Shown here in pieces: positions 53,899-63,973 of a stretch of DNA of 64,000 nucleotides. Within the stretch, counting starts at the first letter, position 1. Each line of letters starts with the position of its first letter. The stretch lies in assembly GCA_002633025.1 (NCBI GenBank), contig NMRB01000531.1, positions 147,408 to 211,407 of the forward strand, in the 5' to 3' direction. This stretch comes from Notospermus geniculatus. Taxonomy: Eukaryota; Nemertea; Pilidiophora; Heteronemertea; Lineidae. The translations under genes were made by a program, and so were the position numbers. The notes beneath the pieces are model-generated. The model did no database searches. It was not told where the DNA came from and saw only the letters and a list, made by a program, of their open reading frames with translations.

Positions 53899-54065
53899 GC
53901 TTTTCGAAAACTTTAGCAGAAGATACCGTCTGCTCAAACCCAGGGGCAGATGAGTTAATGATCCCAATGCCTGTGAAATCTCTTCCTCTCACCACAAACT
54001 GTGGCGTGAAACACTGCAGTGGGGGAACGGCAACAAATGGGTTTTACGGCTCCAGTGGGAGTTAA
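53899..54065 (+). CDS. Candidate terminal coding exon, small secreted peptide
   Basis: The acceptor TTTTTTCCATTTTATTTCCAAG precedes an exon whose first two bases complete the phase-1 codon of the 51871-51937 exon. The frame then stays open for 54 codons (starting FSKTLAEDTVCSNPGADELM) and stops at TAA 54063-54065. The predicted precursor is about 77 residues, with three cysteines after the signal (VC, NC and HC contexts) and a Gly/Ser-rich C-end. An odd Cys number would leave one unpaired or suggest dimerisation. A polyadenylation signal follows 150 bp on. The phase match has a one-in-three chance of being accidental and I find no homologue by eye, so the join is tentative. Exon 1 may instead splice to exons beyond this one. 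Confidence 0.3.
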
Positions 54066-54216
54066 ACTCGTCATCAGAAATCTGCAAACCACAATTCCTA
54101 TGCTCGGCACAAAATCATGTCCAGCCCAACACGGCAGAAGTGACATTCGGAAGATAATCCACGACACTTCAGAGTGTTTTATCGGACATAATCACAAATT
54201 CCGGGTATATTTGGCA

Positions 54217-54222
54217 ATAAAA
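54217..54222 (+). terminator. Polyadenylation signal AATAAA
   Basis: AATAAA lies 152 bp after the candidate stop. A T-rich downstream element (TCTCTTATCTTTTTCTACC, about 54248-54266) lies at the usual distance, so cleavage near 54240 is plausible. Confidence 0.35.
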
Positions 54223-54266
54223 ACAGCCATCGAGCAATAGCAATGAATTCTCTTATCTTTTTCTAC

Positions 54267-54639
54267 CGAGCTCTTCGGGCATGAGATTGTTACGGACGGC
54301 GAGGTGATGACACTCGTGTCGGCGTTATATTGGGAATCCGACAATCTGGTGGCGGTAGGATTGAGATTTTTGCCCTCTTCAGATGCGGTTCTGTATCTAA
54401 TATTGTGAAACTATTGCCGTGAATGTTTTGGGAGGATGCACGAAGCTCCTAAGCTCATCTTCGACTTCGTTATCCTTCACACATCACGGCTAGAACGATG
54501 ATTTTGAGACAGGCCACCTGTTTCCACGGCGATGTGAGATTGATACACGTTTCTGAGTCAAATCCAAATTCCACGGTTTTCTTGGAAACAGCGCGAGGAT
54601 GATTGCTGTATCGCATGAAATGTTGGCTGTTATTTAGGG
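54267..54639. other. No gene recognised
   Basis: Unassigned. Confidence 0.5.
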
Positions 54640-54712
54640 TGGTCAGGATGGGATAGTGAAAAGTCTGAGGTCTGTCACCTCATGTGGTGGTAGGTTCAAT
54701 CCTCAATCATCA
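54640..54712 (+). repeat. Diverged SINE-2 head
   Basis: GGTGGTCAGGATGGGATAGT, CTGTCACCTCATG and the B-box-like GGTTCAATCCTC. Confidence 0.5.
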
Positions 54713-54741
54713 AATTCTATTCATGGCCTTCAGTCCACTGA

Positions 54742-54971
54742 TAGGCAAGTCTCGAATTAGCATGGGCTGCCACTTCGGCTAAAATCTCAACCAGAACCTC
54801 AATCTGAAACCAGCTGGCGTGACACAATCCATGATTCCGCAATGGTCGACTCTGATGCAACGTCTTCGACATCACTGTCGTGGGGTTGTCTGCATCACGT
54901 CATTCAGTTTCAGACCGAGGTTATGGTTGAGATTTCGGCAGAAGTGCGCAGTCAATTTGAGATTTATCTAT
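54742..54971. mobile_element. MITE-A copy 8
   Basis: The ends are worn (TAGGCAAGTCTCGAATTAG; CAATTTGAGATTTATCTA). The interior is well kept, including CCATGATTCCGCAATGGTCG. Confidence 0.8.
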
Positions 54972-55374
54972 TGACCAATTGATTGATTGATTTATGAAGA
55001 TAATCAGTCACAATATTTTGATCTCACCTAAACAAACCGGACAAGAAACACGTTAACATTTCATGTGGCCTCGTAAAGAAGCTTTCAAATTAAAGCCAGG
55101 TAAAATCCGTGCTCATCGTTAATGATTTCTCAAACGAAAGTTTTTCTTTCTCTTAATTGGATGGCGGATACCGTGAATCACAAATACCGTGTTTTTCTTC
55201 GTCAAATGATTTAATTGGTCGTATATTTTGGCAGAATTTCCCGCGAGAATTTTACGATGGATTCTCAGAAGATGTGAATCAGAAAAAAATCCTTGATTTT
55301 CCAGTTGAGGTGATCATTCATTTGATGGATTGGGTTCTGGTGTAGTCTACAGGGTGTCCCGAAAGGTTTTCACC
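54972..55374. other. No gene recognised
   Basis: A 62-codon + strand frame (55157-55345) in AT-rich DNA has no support. Confidence 0.45.
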
Positions 55375-55809
55375 GGCCTTTGTCATGTCCTGGCCTTCAT
55401 CATGTCCTAGCCTTCATCATATTCTGGCCTTCATCGTGTCCCTGCCTTCATCATGTCCCGGCCTTTATCGTGTCCTGGCCTTTATCATGCCCTGGCCTTT
55501 ATCGTGTCCTGGCCTTTATCGTGTCCTGGCCTTTATCGTGTCCTGGCCTTTATCGTGTCCTGGCCTTCATCATGTCCTGGCGTTCATCATGTCCTGGCGT
55601 TCATCATGTCCTGGCCTTCATCATGTCCTGGCGTTCATCATGTCCTGGCGTTCATCATGTCCTGGCCTTTATCATATCCTGGCCATTATCGTGCCTTGGC
55701 CTTCATCATATCCTGACCATTATCATGTCCTGGCCTTCATCGTGTCCTGGCCTTTATCATGTCCTGACCATTATATCCTTACATTTATCATGTCCTGGCC
55801 TTCATCATG
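55375..55809 (+). repeat. 18-bp minisatellite, about 24 units
   Basis: The unit is CATCATGTCCTGGCCTTT, with CATCGTG and GGCGTTC variants. As 18 is a multiple of three, all three + frames stay open (166, 141 and 87 codons) and would give six-residue repeats such as LSCPGL. The changes between units do not look frame-constrained, so coding is unlikely. Confidence 0.95.
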
Positions 55810-56271
55810 ACGTATCAGGGAACATTCGATTGATAGTCATTGTAAACATTGGCTTGATTCAGGTTCATTACTTACAATAGTTGCAATGGTAGGCCTGTCG
55901 AATGAAGTTAGACCAGTTCTTCTTTTCTGGAAGCACCAAGCTGGTGATGTTAATTTCACATTCAGTTCATGAAAGTTAAAATATCTTTCTCACCAAGAAA
56001 AACTCCGCCAGGCATGTTTTCAATGATCTTATTTGAAGTAATCAACTTCGTGTTTTAAATCGTTCATTTTACATCTCAACTTCTCTCCGTAAATATCACT
56101 TCAAGATGAGCAGCAACATCTGCGAGTCAGTTACCAACGCTTGTTTTTACCACAAATAATTTCTCATAAATATCTTTGATCTGTAGAACTGTGTGCTTGT
56201 AGCTTACTGGTGTTGGTTCTCATAGATTTTTCCGTGAAGTCGTACTAGTATGGGCTTACTTTGGTTTGGTT
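55810..56271. other. No gene recognised
   Basis: Unassigned. Confidence 0.5.
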
Positions 56272-56530
56272 TGGTATGCAAGCGGCAGGTCCCGGGCTCA
56301 TTCAAATCCAGCCCGGGCCATATGGGATTTCATTCCCGGCTCTTCACGTCCGTCACATGGGATAGTAAGCCATGGTGTCTTGTACATGTGCCTTGTGCCT
56401 TTGCAAGGGCAAGTAAAAGACCCCATCCAAGTGAGGAACATGAGTACCTTGAGATGTCCTCTTCCGTACTTACCAGCACCAAATAGTGCTATGGTTCGGC
56501 CCTGATGGAAAATTCAAATACAAATACAAG
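56272..56530 (+). mobile_element. SINE-1, head start missing
   Basis: It begins TGGTATGCAAGCGGCAGGTC, with a damaged B-box (GGGCTCATTCAAATCC), then the full body, tail and an A-rich end (ATTCAAATACAAATACAAG). Confidence 0.85.
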
Positions 56531-56602
56531 TACAATAGTTCGGTTTAGCTCAATTTGTGTGAAACTGAAAAATCGCGAAGGTACACCATCGGTGAGTCCG
56601 TT

Positions 56603-56830
56603 TGAGCAGCCCTTTTTCCACGACTTTCTGGTACGGTCGTCGTGACGAGCATCATACCATCACCATCACCATGGGAACATGAGAAGCTTGTCTCCTCTGC
56701 CACTTGGAGAAATGGGATCCACAGATTGGGAGCCAATTCAGACATGGCTGGAATTCGATCCTGAACTACGAAACGGTAGAAGTCGGTTGGTGAGGAGATA
56801 CACTTACGCCACAAAACGCCAGCTGTGTAC
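56603..56830 (-). mobile_element. SINE-5, tRNA-headed repeat
   Basis: On the - strand it reads TTTGTGGCGTAAGTGTATCT, then GTAGTTCAGGATCGAATTCC (B-box-like) and a body ending near AAAAAGGGCTGCTCAAACGG. It is the only copy in the window. A 100-codon - strand frame over it is considered spurious. Confidence 0.5.
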
Positions 56831-56965
56831 CTGATTCTTGACGTCAATTACCGACTTATCCAAACCTTGCAAAGCGATTCAGTGCATGGACGTTGGTCCT
56901 GAATTCAACCCTGATTGCGCATCAGCGCTGTGTGCAATGAAAGGGTACAATTGGTTTTAGACAAC

Positions 56966-57172
56966 ATAGAGCCTTTGCATATGACGTCACAAGCCGCCAT
57001 GCTGGGGGCACATGCTGCTGAGGTGCAGCGAAATGAGCCGTGCATGTCCCAATGACGTCACGTCAAACAATGCCGTGGTGCACCTCACGCAAGTCGCGTC
57101 ACAGTCAGCTCACGTCTCTGTGCCCTGTGTCCTCCAGAATGGCCGCCAGGATGACGTCATTGAAAGGCCTCT
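56966..57172. mobile_element. CRE-MITE, diverged copy
   Basis: It begins ATAGAGCCTTTGCATATGAC and ends near GACGTCATTGAAAGGCCTCT. Three TGACGTCA octamers are present. The interior differs from the 687-916 type (CCGCCATGCTGGGGGCACAT). Confidence 0.65.
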
Positions 57173-57190
57173 GTTGGGTGAATAAATGTA

Positions 57191-57555
57191 CAGCAGGAGG
57201 AAACCGGAGTGCCCGGATAAAACCGGCACTGTAAAAAGAGTCGCTCTCTCTATCACATGAAGCATGGATCTGACTGGGAGTTGAACCCAGAACCTCAGAG
57301 GTGACAGATGCTGATGTTTGCACTACACCACTCTGACAGAATGGGTGCGAGTGACTGGGGATCGAACCTGGAGCCTCAGGTGTGACAGGCAGCGATGTTT
57401 CCACTACGCCACTCTGGCAGCCCAAATTGAACCTGAACCCTGAGGGGTGACAGATGCCGCTGTTTCCACTACGCCACTCTGGCAGCCCAAATTGAACCTG
57501 AACCCTAAGGGGTGACGGATGCCGCTGTTTCCACTGCACCACCCTGACAGCCCAA
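57191..57555 (-). mobile_element. SINE-2 followed by three extra heads in tandem
   Basis: A full copy (57191-57342) is followed by three head-only units, about 57350-57424, 57425-57488 and 57489-57555. Each ends CCACTCTGGCAGCCC or similar and carries an inverted B-box. Tandem amplification of the tRNA-like head is the simplest reading. Confidence 0.85.
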
Positions 57556-58225
57556 GCCCTGTCAACCCTGGGCAGCGTTGGTGCTTTATGCAACGCAAGG
57601 GCTGATTAGTGCTGAAGATTTGAAGAGTTGGTGAAAAAAGCCAGAAAACAGGTGTATATTTTTGAATACTCGGTGGTTTTCCACGTTTATTATCGCTGTG
57701 TGGTCGTCTTCATATCATCGTATAGAACTATTATCTGATTCTCGCCATGAAACGTCTCTTGTCAACCTTTTGTAATCATGTCTCAAACTTTTGACGATTT
57801 AGCCATGGTGCGAAAGACGGAATTCAAACTTTTCTCCTGTTTACAAATCCCTGGTTTGAAAGACTACGACGTTTTCGTGACCCCCGTTGAGGTCACGTTT
57901 TGTCCAAAGTGTCATGGAGACTATACCCTGGACAGGTCGTCATTATGATGATTGTCACCGAATGCTTTCTATGACCTATACATACCTGTTTGATTGACAG
58001 AAAAAATGAAAAACATCGCTAATTGGCACTTCGCTCACCCTTCAAGCATTCTTGGATTCATTCGAGGTTGCGTGACTGGGTGAACATGAATATAATAGAC
58101 GATATTCACCACGCAAGTTTACTTCAGTCGAGCGTGAAAGTGAGAACTTGAAAATGAAACCTTTCTCTGATTGGTTGTATCCTGTTTTCCAAAATTGCAC
58201 GCCTAGGCCCTGTTGATACAGAATA
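57556..58225. other. No gene recognised
   Basis: Unassigned. Confidence 0.5.
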
Positions 58226-58420
58226 AGATCGCTAGCGATCAGATCGCCACCGATCGTCTGACTAGCCACCGCAAACAAGGCAATACGTCTTTGCTGTTTG
58301 ATATTGGGTGCTCATCGCTGGCGAGACGATTCCACGCATCGCTGTCCAGCGCACACCTGGCGTCAACAGCCGATTTTGCTCGCTGGCGATCAGATCACTT
58401 GCGATATCGCCCGGTCTAAT
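58226..58420. repeat. Repeat-J, fullest copy
   Basis: Palindromic edges (GATCGCTAGCGATCAGATCG near the left; CGCTGGCGATCAGATCACTT near the right) surround GGCGAGACGATTCCACGCAT then CGCTGTCCAGCGCACACCTG. Related to 31436-31770. Confidence 0.6.
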
Positions 58421-60056
58421 GCCGGCTTGAGATTTCAGAATCAGACAGGATTTACGTGCTGTTGGTGTTGAAAGGGTTAAAGGCGGCAACTTTTGTGAAA
58501 GTTTTTACGTTCGTTGGCTTTTTTACGTCGGCGGTGTTTAAAAGTACACAGGAAGACGACGCAGAAAAAACCGCGTGAAGCCAAAAATGAATAAATCATG
58601 GCATCTAAGTCAGACATCAGACACCGGAATAACGAATAAACTAAATCTGATTTGATATAAAAGATTTTTGGTGACTCGGCGTAAAAAACGACATCATAGA
58701 ATTAGAGAAATGGCGTTCGTTTGTGTGGTCACAGAGGCAGATGGGATGTTATCTACCAAAAAGTCAGCAAAAAATGCACCATTGCTGCATTCGCATTAAT
58801 TCAACATCACTTTTAAATCCACCCATTCACAGGGTGTGAAAGAAAACTTTGGAAAAAACCGGCGGAAAGCATGATAAATAATCGTACGCCGTGAAGAAGT
58901 TTGCTACAAGATTTGAACAAGAGCTCGCACCTGTGGAGACATTGTCCCGCGTTGATCTATATCTGAACAAAGACGACGGACAACGTTTTGAAAGCTGAGT
59001 ACACGTCTTTCTTCCCGCGGCAGAGACATTACTGTAGCAAAATGCTGTCGGGTCACAGGACGGGGTTACGTATTGTGTGACGGAGTCATTGGGAGTTTGT
59101 GAGGATTCAATAGGCTCGGCCCCTCCCAGCGATGAGGTACGACGGTCATCGTTATTCTACGGTCGTCGACGGTAACAGTTTCGGTGACACACAAATGTTT
59201 GATTTGTTATTATAAATACATGAATCTGAATTGTGTGGAGAAAAACGGTGTTGAATGGCGATACCGAGACAGTGAGGGGAATCAAAATGTCGTAGACTTG
59301 GCGGGCTGATGATACAGGAAAAAGTTTGTTCGTAAGAAATGCGTAGCAAACTTGCCTAAACTCTCCCAGCGAAACGAAAATATATTTCAGCAGGGGACAA
59401 GAACATGCACTTTTGATGAGAAATGGCCACAAAAATCTGTGTTTCTTATTTGACAATTTGTGTAGAATGTACCGAAGAGAGAAGGCTCTCAGAAGCAGCA
59501 ATGGGCCTTCTTGCCCCCCCCCCACCTGCCGGAATGGTGGATGTAGTAACTTACTAAAGTGCCCAGTTTCTACAGGCCAATGTACAGAACTAGCCACCAA
59601 CTAAGCTAGCAAGGTTTTATCAAAAATATCTGTTTTTGGTTTTATAAATATGGGCCCTGGTCTCTTTTGAAAGGCTTAAAACAATGACCAGAAGCCTGAG
59701 GCAGAAATCAAAAGGAAGGCGTCGGAGGGTTAAGATAACTCTTTCTACTTTTCACGGAGCTTTTGAAGGAGTTACTCGTTGCTAGGAGCTGCGGCCATCT
59801 TTCTCTAAACGTGACAGATCCCGCTCGACAATAGAAAGAGAAGAATGGAAGTAAATGATGTATTCATCGCCGGCCATTGTGTCTTGTATCCTGGTTTAGC
59901 TTTGGGCGGATTCTTGGATGTTGTTTCGTATTCTGGGGTCGGTGCTCCACGTGATTTATAAGCAAAAATGTAAGAGAGGAAATGACCGAACGGTATTACA
60001 CCATTCGAATGGAATGCTTCAAAATACAGTCAGCGAAAACTAGAAAGGGTGTGAAC
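58421..60056. other. No gene; largest repeat-poor stretch of the right half
   Basis: No repeat family was identified apart from a C run at about 59515-59523. A 147-codon - strand frame (59157-59600) runs through low-complexity and unassigned DNA and shows no domain. Confidence 0.4.
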
Positions 60057-60198
60057 TTGTGGGACAAACAACGTGTCGAAAGTATGACTGTATTCTTTGT
60101 CAACTTAGCACAAAGAAAGATTCAATCCCTTATAGGCGATTTCGATGCAGCAAATGGCATTTGAGAGGGCCTAGTGTTGGTCACTGCAAAAACAGAAT

Positions 60199-60427
60199 AT
60201 AGAGCTTGTGCAGTGGCTCATTATGACGTCACTTTTGACCGGTGGTCCACCATGGTGACATCGATGACAAAGTGTGCCACGTGTAGATTGCATCATAGTT
60301 GAAAATGCACACACTCCACTTGCGCTGACGACAAACTGCACCACGTGGGTCGCCGACGTCGTTTGACGAAAATTTGACCTTCAAGATTGTGGATTTCTCC
60401 GTGATGACGTCATCTGCACAAGCTCTT
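60199..60427. mobile_element. CRE-MITE copy 3, in duplication copy 1 only
   Basis: Ends TAGAGCTTGTGCAGTGGCTC and CATCTGCACAAGCTCTTA, inverted relative to the other good copies (interior CATGGTGACATCGATGACAA). Confidence 0.85.
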
Positions 60428-60765
60428 ATTTTGAGCCACCCTGTCTGCCTCTCACATCTCCCGTCATTCCTAGCGAGTCAAGTCCCTAAGGGGTTGGTTG
60501 GCAACGTTAAACGACCAAAACATTAAAGACAAATCCATTAACTTGGAAAAGAAAGAGGACCTTCTGGCTGTTGTGGAGAACAAAAGCGAGATGGAGGGAG
60601 GTTGAGGCCCTTAGGGGGGTAACAGGCAACAGATCAATTAGTGGAGGAAAAACACTAAAGCGAGTTGTGGAGGTTGTTGTCGAGTACGGTTTAAATATTA
60701 GGTTGAGACCCGAGGGCTAGGTACAGCATTAACTGGCTCTGTAGATAATATCGGACGAATGGATG

Positions 60766-61077
60766 TAAAGCAGAAGGAAACCGGAGTGCCCAGACAAGTC
60801 TTGCGCTCTCAGAGTTGCCTTTTCTGTCACTTGAGTGGGGATTGAATCTGGAACCTCAGAGGTGACAGCCGCTGATGTTTGCACTGTACCACTCTGAGTC
60901 TGAATACCCTGAGCAACATTCCGAGTTGCCTAGAGAAACCTGCGTTGTCAAAGAAAATTTGTCTCTCTCTGCCTGTCACATGGTCTCTGTCCCATGATGA
61001 ACGGGTCTGATTGGCGATTGAACCTGGACTTCAACAGTGACAGTTGCCGTTGTTTTCACTGCACCACTCTGACAGCG
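60766..61077 (-). mobile_element. Two SINE-2 copies, D2 copy 1
   Basis: 60766-60897 (GTAAAGCAGAAGGAAACCGG to CCACTCTGAGTCTG) and about 60920-61077 (GAGTTGCCTAGAGAAACCTG to CACTCTGACAGCG). Confidence 0.8.
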
Positions 61078-61277
61078 TATGGATATCCTAAAGAACGCAC
61101 CAACTACAAGAAGTCGCCAACTTTGGCAAATCTCCAAAAACGAACATCGACAACAAACACGATATCATCTGAAGCGATCAAATCTCGCGTCTAATTCACG
61201 AACAATTTCTATTTTCACATTCAATCTTCGTAGCTTGTCATCTTCCATCATGGAATACATTTATTTCCGTCTCGCCG

Positions 61278-61278
61278 N
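61278..61278. other. Unknown base at a duplication junction
   Basis: The N joins the right end of D2 copy 1 (CTCGCCG) to the left end of D2 copy 2 (TTGTGGGACAAAC). Confidence 0.85.
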
Positions 61279-61312
61279 TTGTGGGACAAACAACGTGTCT
61301 GACTATGACTGT

Positions 61313-61464
61313 ATAGATCGTTTTCATGACGTAACTAACTCCGACAGTGTCCGCCATGATGACATTACGCGTTTTGCCCACCAGCAGAAACGCAAAATGC
61401 ATTGGCTGCTGGTGGGCAAAATGCGCAACGTCATCATGGCGGACACTGTCGGAGTTACGATCTA
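61313..61464. mobile_element. Palindromic MITE, ~50-bp arms, copy 2 only
   Basis: AACTCCGACAGTGTCCGCCA near 61337 is returned as TGGCGGACACTGTCGGAGTT near 61437. The ends TAGATCG and CGATCTA are flanked by TA. Confidence 0.85.
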
Positions 61465-61562
61465 TAGACCGTTCTCAAATTGACGTAAACGACAAAAATC
61501 TGTGCACTTCCACTGAAATATCAACCAGAACCTCGATCTGAAACTGAATGGCGTGATGCAGA
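61465..61562. mobile_element. MITE-A copy 9, truncated
   Basis: GACCGTTCTCAAATTGACGT to CTGAATGGCGTGATGCAGA; only one half of the family is present. It abuts the palindromic MITE. Confidence 0.75.
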
Positions 61563-61936
61563 GAATGAATGTGTGTTGTCTTAGAACACGGAGATGTTTA
61601 TTTTGAGCGACCCTGTCTACCTCTCTCACATCCACAGCATCCTCCGTACCAAGCCAAGTCCCTGGGGGTCGGTTGGTAACGTTAAACGACCAAAACATTA
61701 AAGACAAATCCATTAACTTGGAAAAGAAAGAGGACCTTCTGGCTGTTGTGGAGAACAAAAGCGAGATGGAGTGAGGTTGAGGCCCTTAGGGGGGGAAACT
61801 GGGAACTAGATCAATTAAGGGGAAAAACTCTAAAGCGAGTTGTGGAGGTTGTTGTCGAGTATGGTTGAAATATTAGGTTGAGACCCGAGGGCTAGGTACA
61901 GCATTAACTGGCTCTGTAGATAATATCGGGCGAATG

Positions 61937-62236
61937 AGTGTAAAGCAGAAGGAAACCGGAGTGCCCAGAGAAATCTTGCGCTCTCAGAGTTGCCTTTTCT
62001 GTCACTTGACTGGGGATTGAACCCAGAACCTCAGAGGTGACAGGTGTGATGTTTCCACTGTACCACTCTGAGTCTGATGACCCTGAGCAACGTTCCGAGT
62101 TGCCTAGAGTAACTTGTGGTGTCAAAGAGAGATTGCCTCTCTATCTGTCCCACGACAAACAGGTCTGACTGGCAATTGAACCTGAACCTTAGAGGTGACA
62201 GGTGCCGTTGTTCCCACTGCACCACTCTGACAGCCT
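61937..62236 (-). mobile_element. Two SINE-2 copies, D2 copy 2
   Basis: Counterparts of those at 60766-61077, with the B-box-like words better kept in the second (GGCAATTGAACCTGAACCTT). Confidence 0.8.
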
Positions 62237-62492
62237 ATGGATGTCTAAAGAATGCACAACTACACAAGTTGCCGATTTTGGCAAATCTCCAAAACGAACA
62301 TCGACAACAAACACGATATCGATATTTTATCAATCTCATCTGAAACGATCAAATCTCGCGTCTAATTCATGAACAATTTCTATTTTCACATTCAATCTTC
62401 GTAGCTTGTCATCTTCCATCATGGAAGACATTTATTTCCGTCTCGCCGGTATCGAAATGTGGAAGTGCTCCATCTCAACTCAGAGAGACACT

Positions 62493-62575
62493 CAGACTCA
62501 GGGGTGTCCGAGTGGCACAGTGCAAACATCCGTGCCTGCACCTCTGACGTTCCGAGTTCAATCCCCATCAAGAGC
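62493..62575 (+). mobile_element. SINE-2 head fragment
   Basis: GGGTGTCCGAGTGGCACAGT, CTGCACCTCTGACGTTCCGA and GTTCAATCCCCATCA. Confidence 0.7.
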
Positions 62576-62959
62576 CCTTTTAATCACCTCCTCTCAGAAA
62601 CAACTAAAGAGTTACACCTCTCTATCCCGATATCTAAGCGATATCTGACAAACTCTCGACTTATCTCAAGTCCTCGATCAAACCTGGCCACCAGATGTTC
62701 CCGTGAACCCGGGTATGAGGTACATGTACCGGTGCCTATTTCCTCTCGTGAGATACACCTGTTTTATCTAGATTACAGTTTTCAGATGAAATAGGTACTT
62801 TTCCTGCATTCCTTGGGACTGACATGGACTATAGACGGATGCAGAGCTTGTATTCCTCTTGGTCAGATAAGAAAGTCTTACATAACACATCACTTGCCCA
62901 AGCCACAAGTCAGGTCAAACTTGAAAAATTCGACAAAGCCTTCACACACTTGTGACTGG
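62576..62959. other. No gene recognised
   Basis: Unassigned. Confidence 0.5.
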
Positions 62960-63148
62960 CTCCATCAAAAGTAGGCGCAAGTCACAGGTGATCATCACTG
63001 GTCATCAGTTTACTCAAGTATTGTCACTGCTGTCCACTGCTATTGTCAACCTGCAGAGACGTAGGCCTACATTTCAGCTATTGTGTTGTGAGGCTGTTAA
63101 CCGTTTCCGTGGTTGTGACTACCGGTAGTGCCTACTTTTGCAGGAACG
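62960..63148. mobile_element. MITE-K copy 3
   Basis: From CATCAAAAGTAGGCGCAAGT to GTAGTGCCTACTTTTGCAGG. It matches the copy at 42.07 kb closely across the middle (TCAGTTTACTCAA, CAACCTGCAGAGACGTA) and contains a GTAGGCCTAC at 63061. Confidence 0.85.
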
Positions 63149-63715
63149 GGTCACGTTTTCCACCACTGTCTCCACACAATGGTCACTTCCAAAAATCGCA
63201 CCACAATCTGGACAAGTGTGTGTTGGCCTTTAGGCTCATAAGAATATCGGAGCTTACAGTATTGTGAAGGGAGGAAAGAGAAACTAAACGAATCTGGCAC
63301 ATCCTGGTTCAGAATAGTTAGAAGAATATTTCTTTTATCATGCCTATGTTTTCTATTTCTTATTTCACCCACATACCTGCGGCGGATCGTAACTTCCACC
63401 AGCATTATGCTGATTTCCTGTCGCTGAATACCCGTGGCTACAAAACACACATAAAACGTGAATTCCTTGTGTTGGTCATTAAACTCGAGGTAAACTAGGT
63501 AGATTCTATTCCAAGGTGTGCTGAGAAACGCGAGTCGTTAACCCTTCAGATTTCAAATATATACATACTGTAGACTCCAAATTTGCCGAAGCCAGAAGAC
63601 GTGAAGACCTTTTTCTTTAGGAGTGGGGTGTGGCTTGGGGGAGGGGTGAGGGGTAGAGAGAATCTCCCCCCTTGTGAAGGAATCCAATATAAAGTACAAA
63701 GAACGACACACAAAA
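63149..63715. other. No gene recognised
   Basis: A 99-codon - strand frame (63151-63450) has no support. The rest is unassigned. Confidence 0.45.
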
Positions 63716-63831
63716 TGATAAAATACTTATAAAGTCATCTCCAAATTTTGCAAATTTTCGACCCCATAGAAAGTGCCTGAGGGGGTCGAAAATTAGCAAA
63801 ATTCAGAGACGACTTTATACGTATTTTATCA
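63716..63831. mobile_element. 116-bp near-palindrome
   Basis: TGATAAAATACTTATAAAGT to GCAAATTTTCGACCCC is answered by GGGGTCGAAAATTAGCAAAA to TATACGTATTTTATCA. The arms are about 50 bp and the loop about 10-15 bp. Probably a small foldback MITE. Confidence 0.8.
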
Positions 63832-63973
63832 TGTGTAGGAATCAATACGGTTCAGCAGTTATAACTGTAATGCTTGGGCTGGGGTTGGGGTATGGGGGCC
63901 GGTTACAGTTTCTTGTGAGACCAAGAAAAGTGATAAAACCCTGCCTTTCAGTAAGGACCGAATAGTCTGCACG
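63832..63973. other. Unassigned
   Basis: G-rich stretch TGGGCTGGGGTTGGGGTATG near 63875; nothing else. Confidence 0.5.

Larger units (their letters stand above)
60057..61277 (+). repeat. Duplication D2, copy 1 (probable alternative haplotype)
   Basis: It aligns with 61279 to about 62448. Shared parts include TTGTGGGACAAACAACGTGT, ACATTAAAGACAAATCCATT, two inverted SINE-2 copies and TTTATTTCCGTCTCGCCG. It contains a CRE-MITE where copy 2 has other elements, and it ends at the N at 61278. Confidence 0.85.
61279..62448 (+). repeat. Duplication D2, copy 2
   Basis: The counterpart of 60057-61277. It differs by the two elements at 61313-61562, by small indels (GATATCGATATTTTATCAAT added near 62310) and by scattered substitutions. 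Confidence 0.85.

Noticed and set aside
54019-54240. 73-codon frame overlapping the putative 3' UTR
   Set aside because: It overlaps the end of the better-supported terminal exon in another frame and has no features of its own.
55380-55880. 166-codon Ser/Cys/Pro-rich + strand frame
   Set aside because: It is an 18-bp minisatellite open in three frames, with no sign that changes respect codons.
56545-56847. 100-codon - strand frame
   Set aside because: It coincides with a tRNA-headed repeat (SINE-5).
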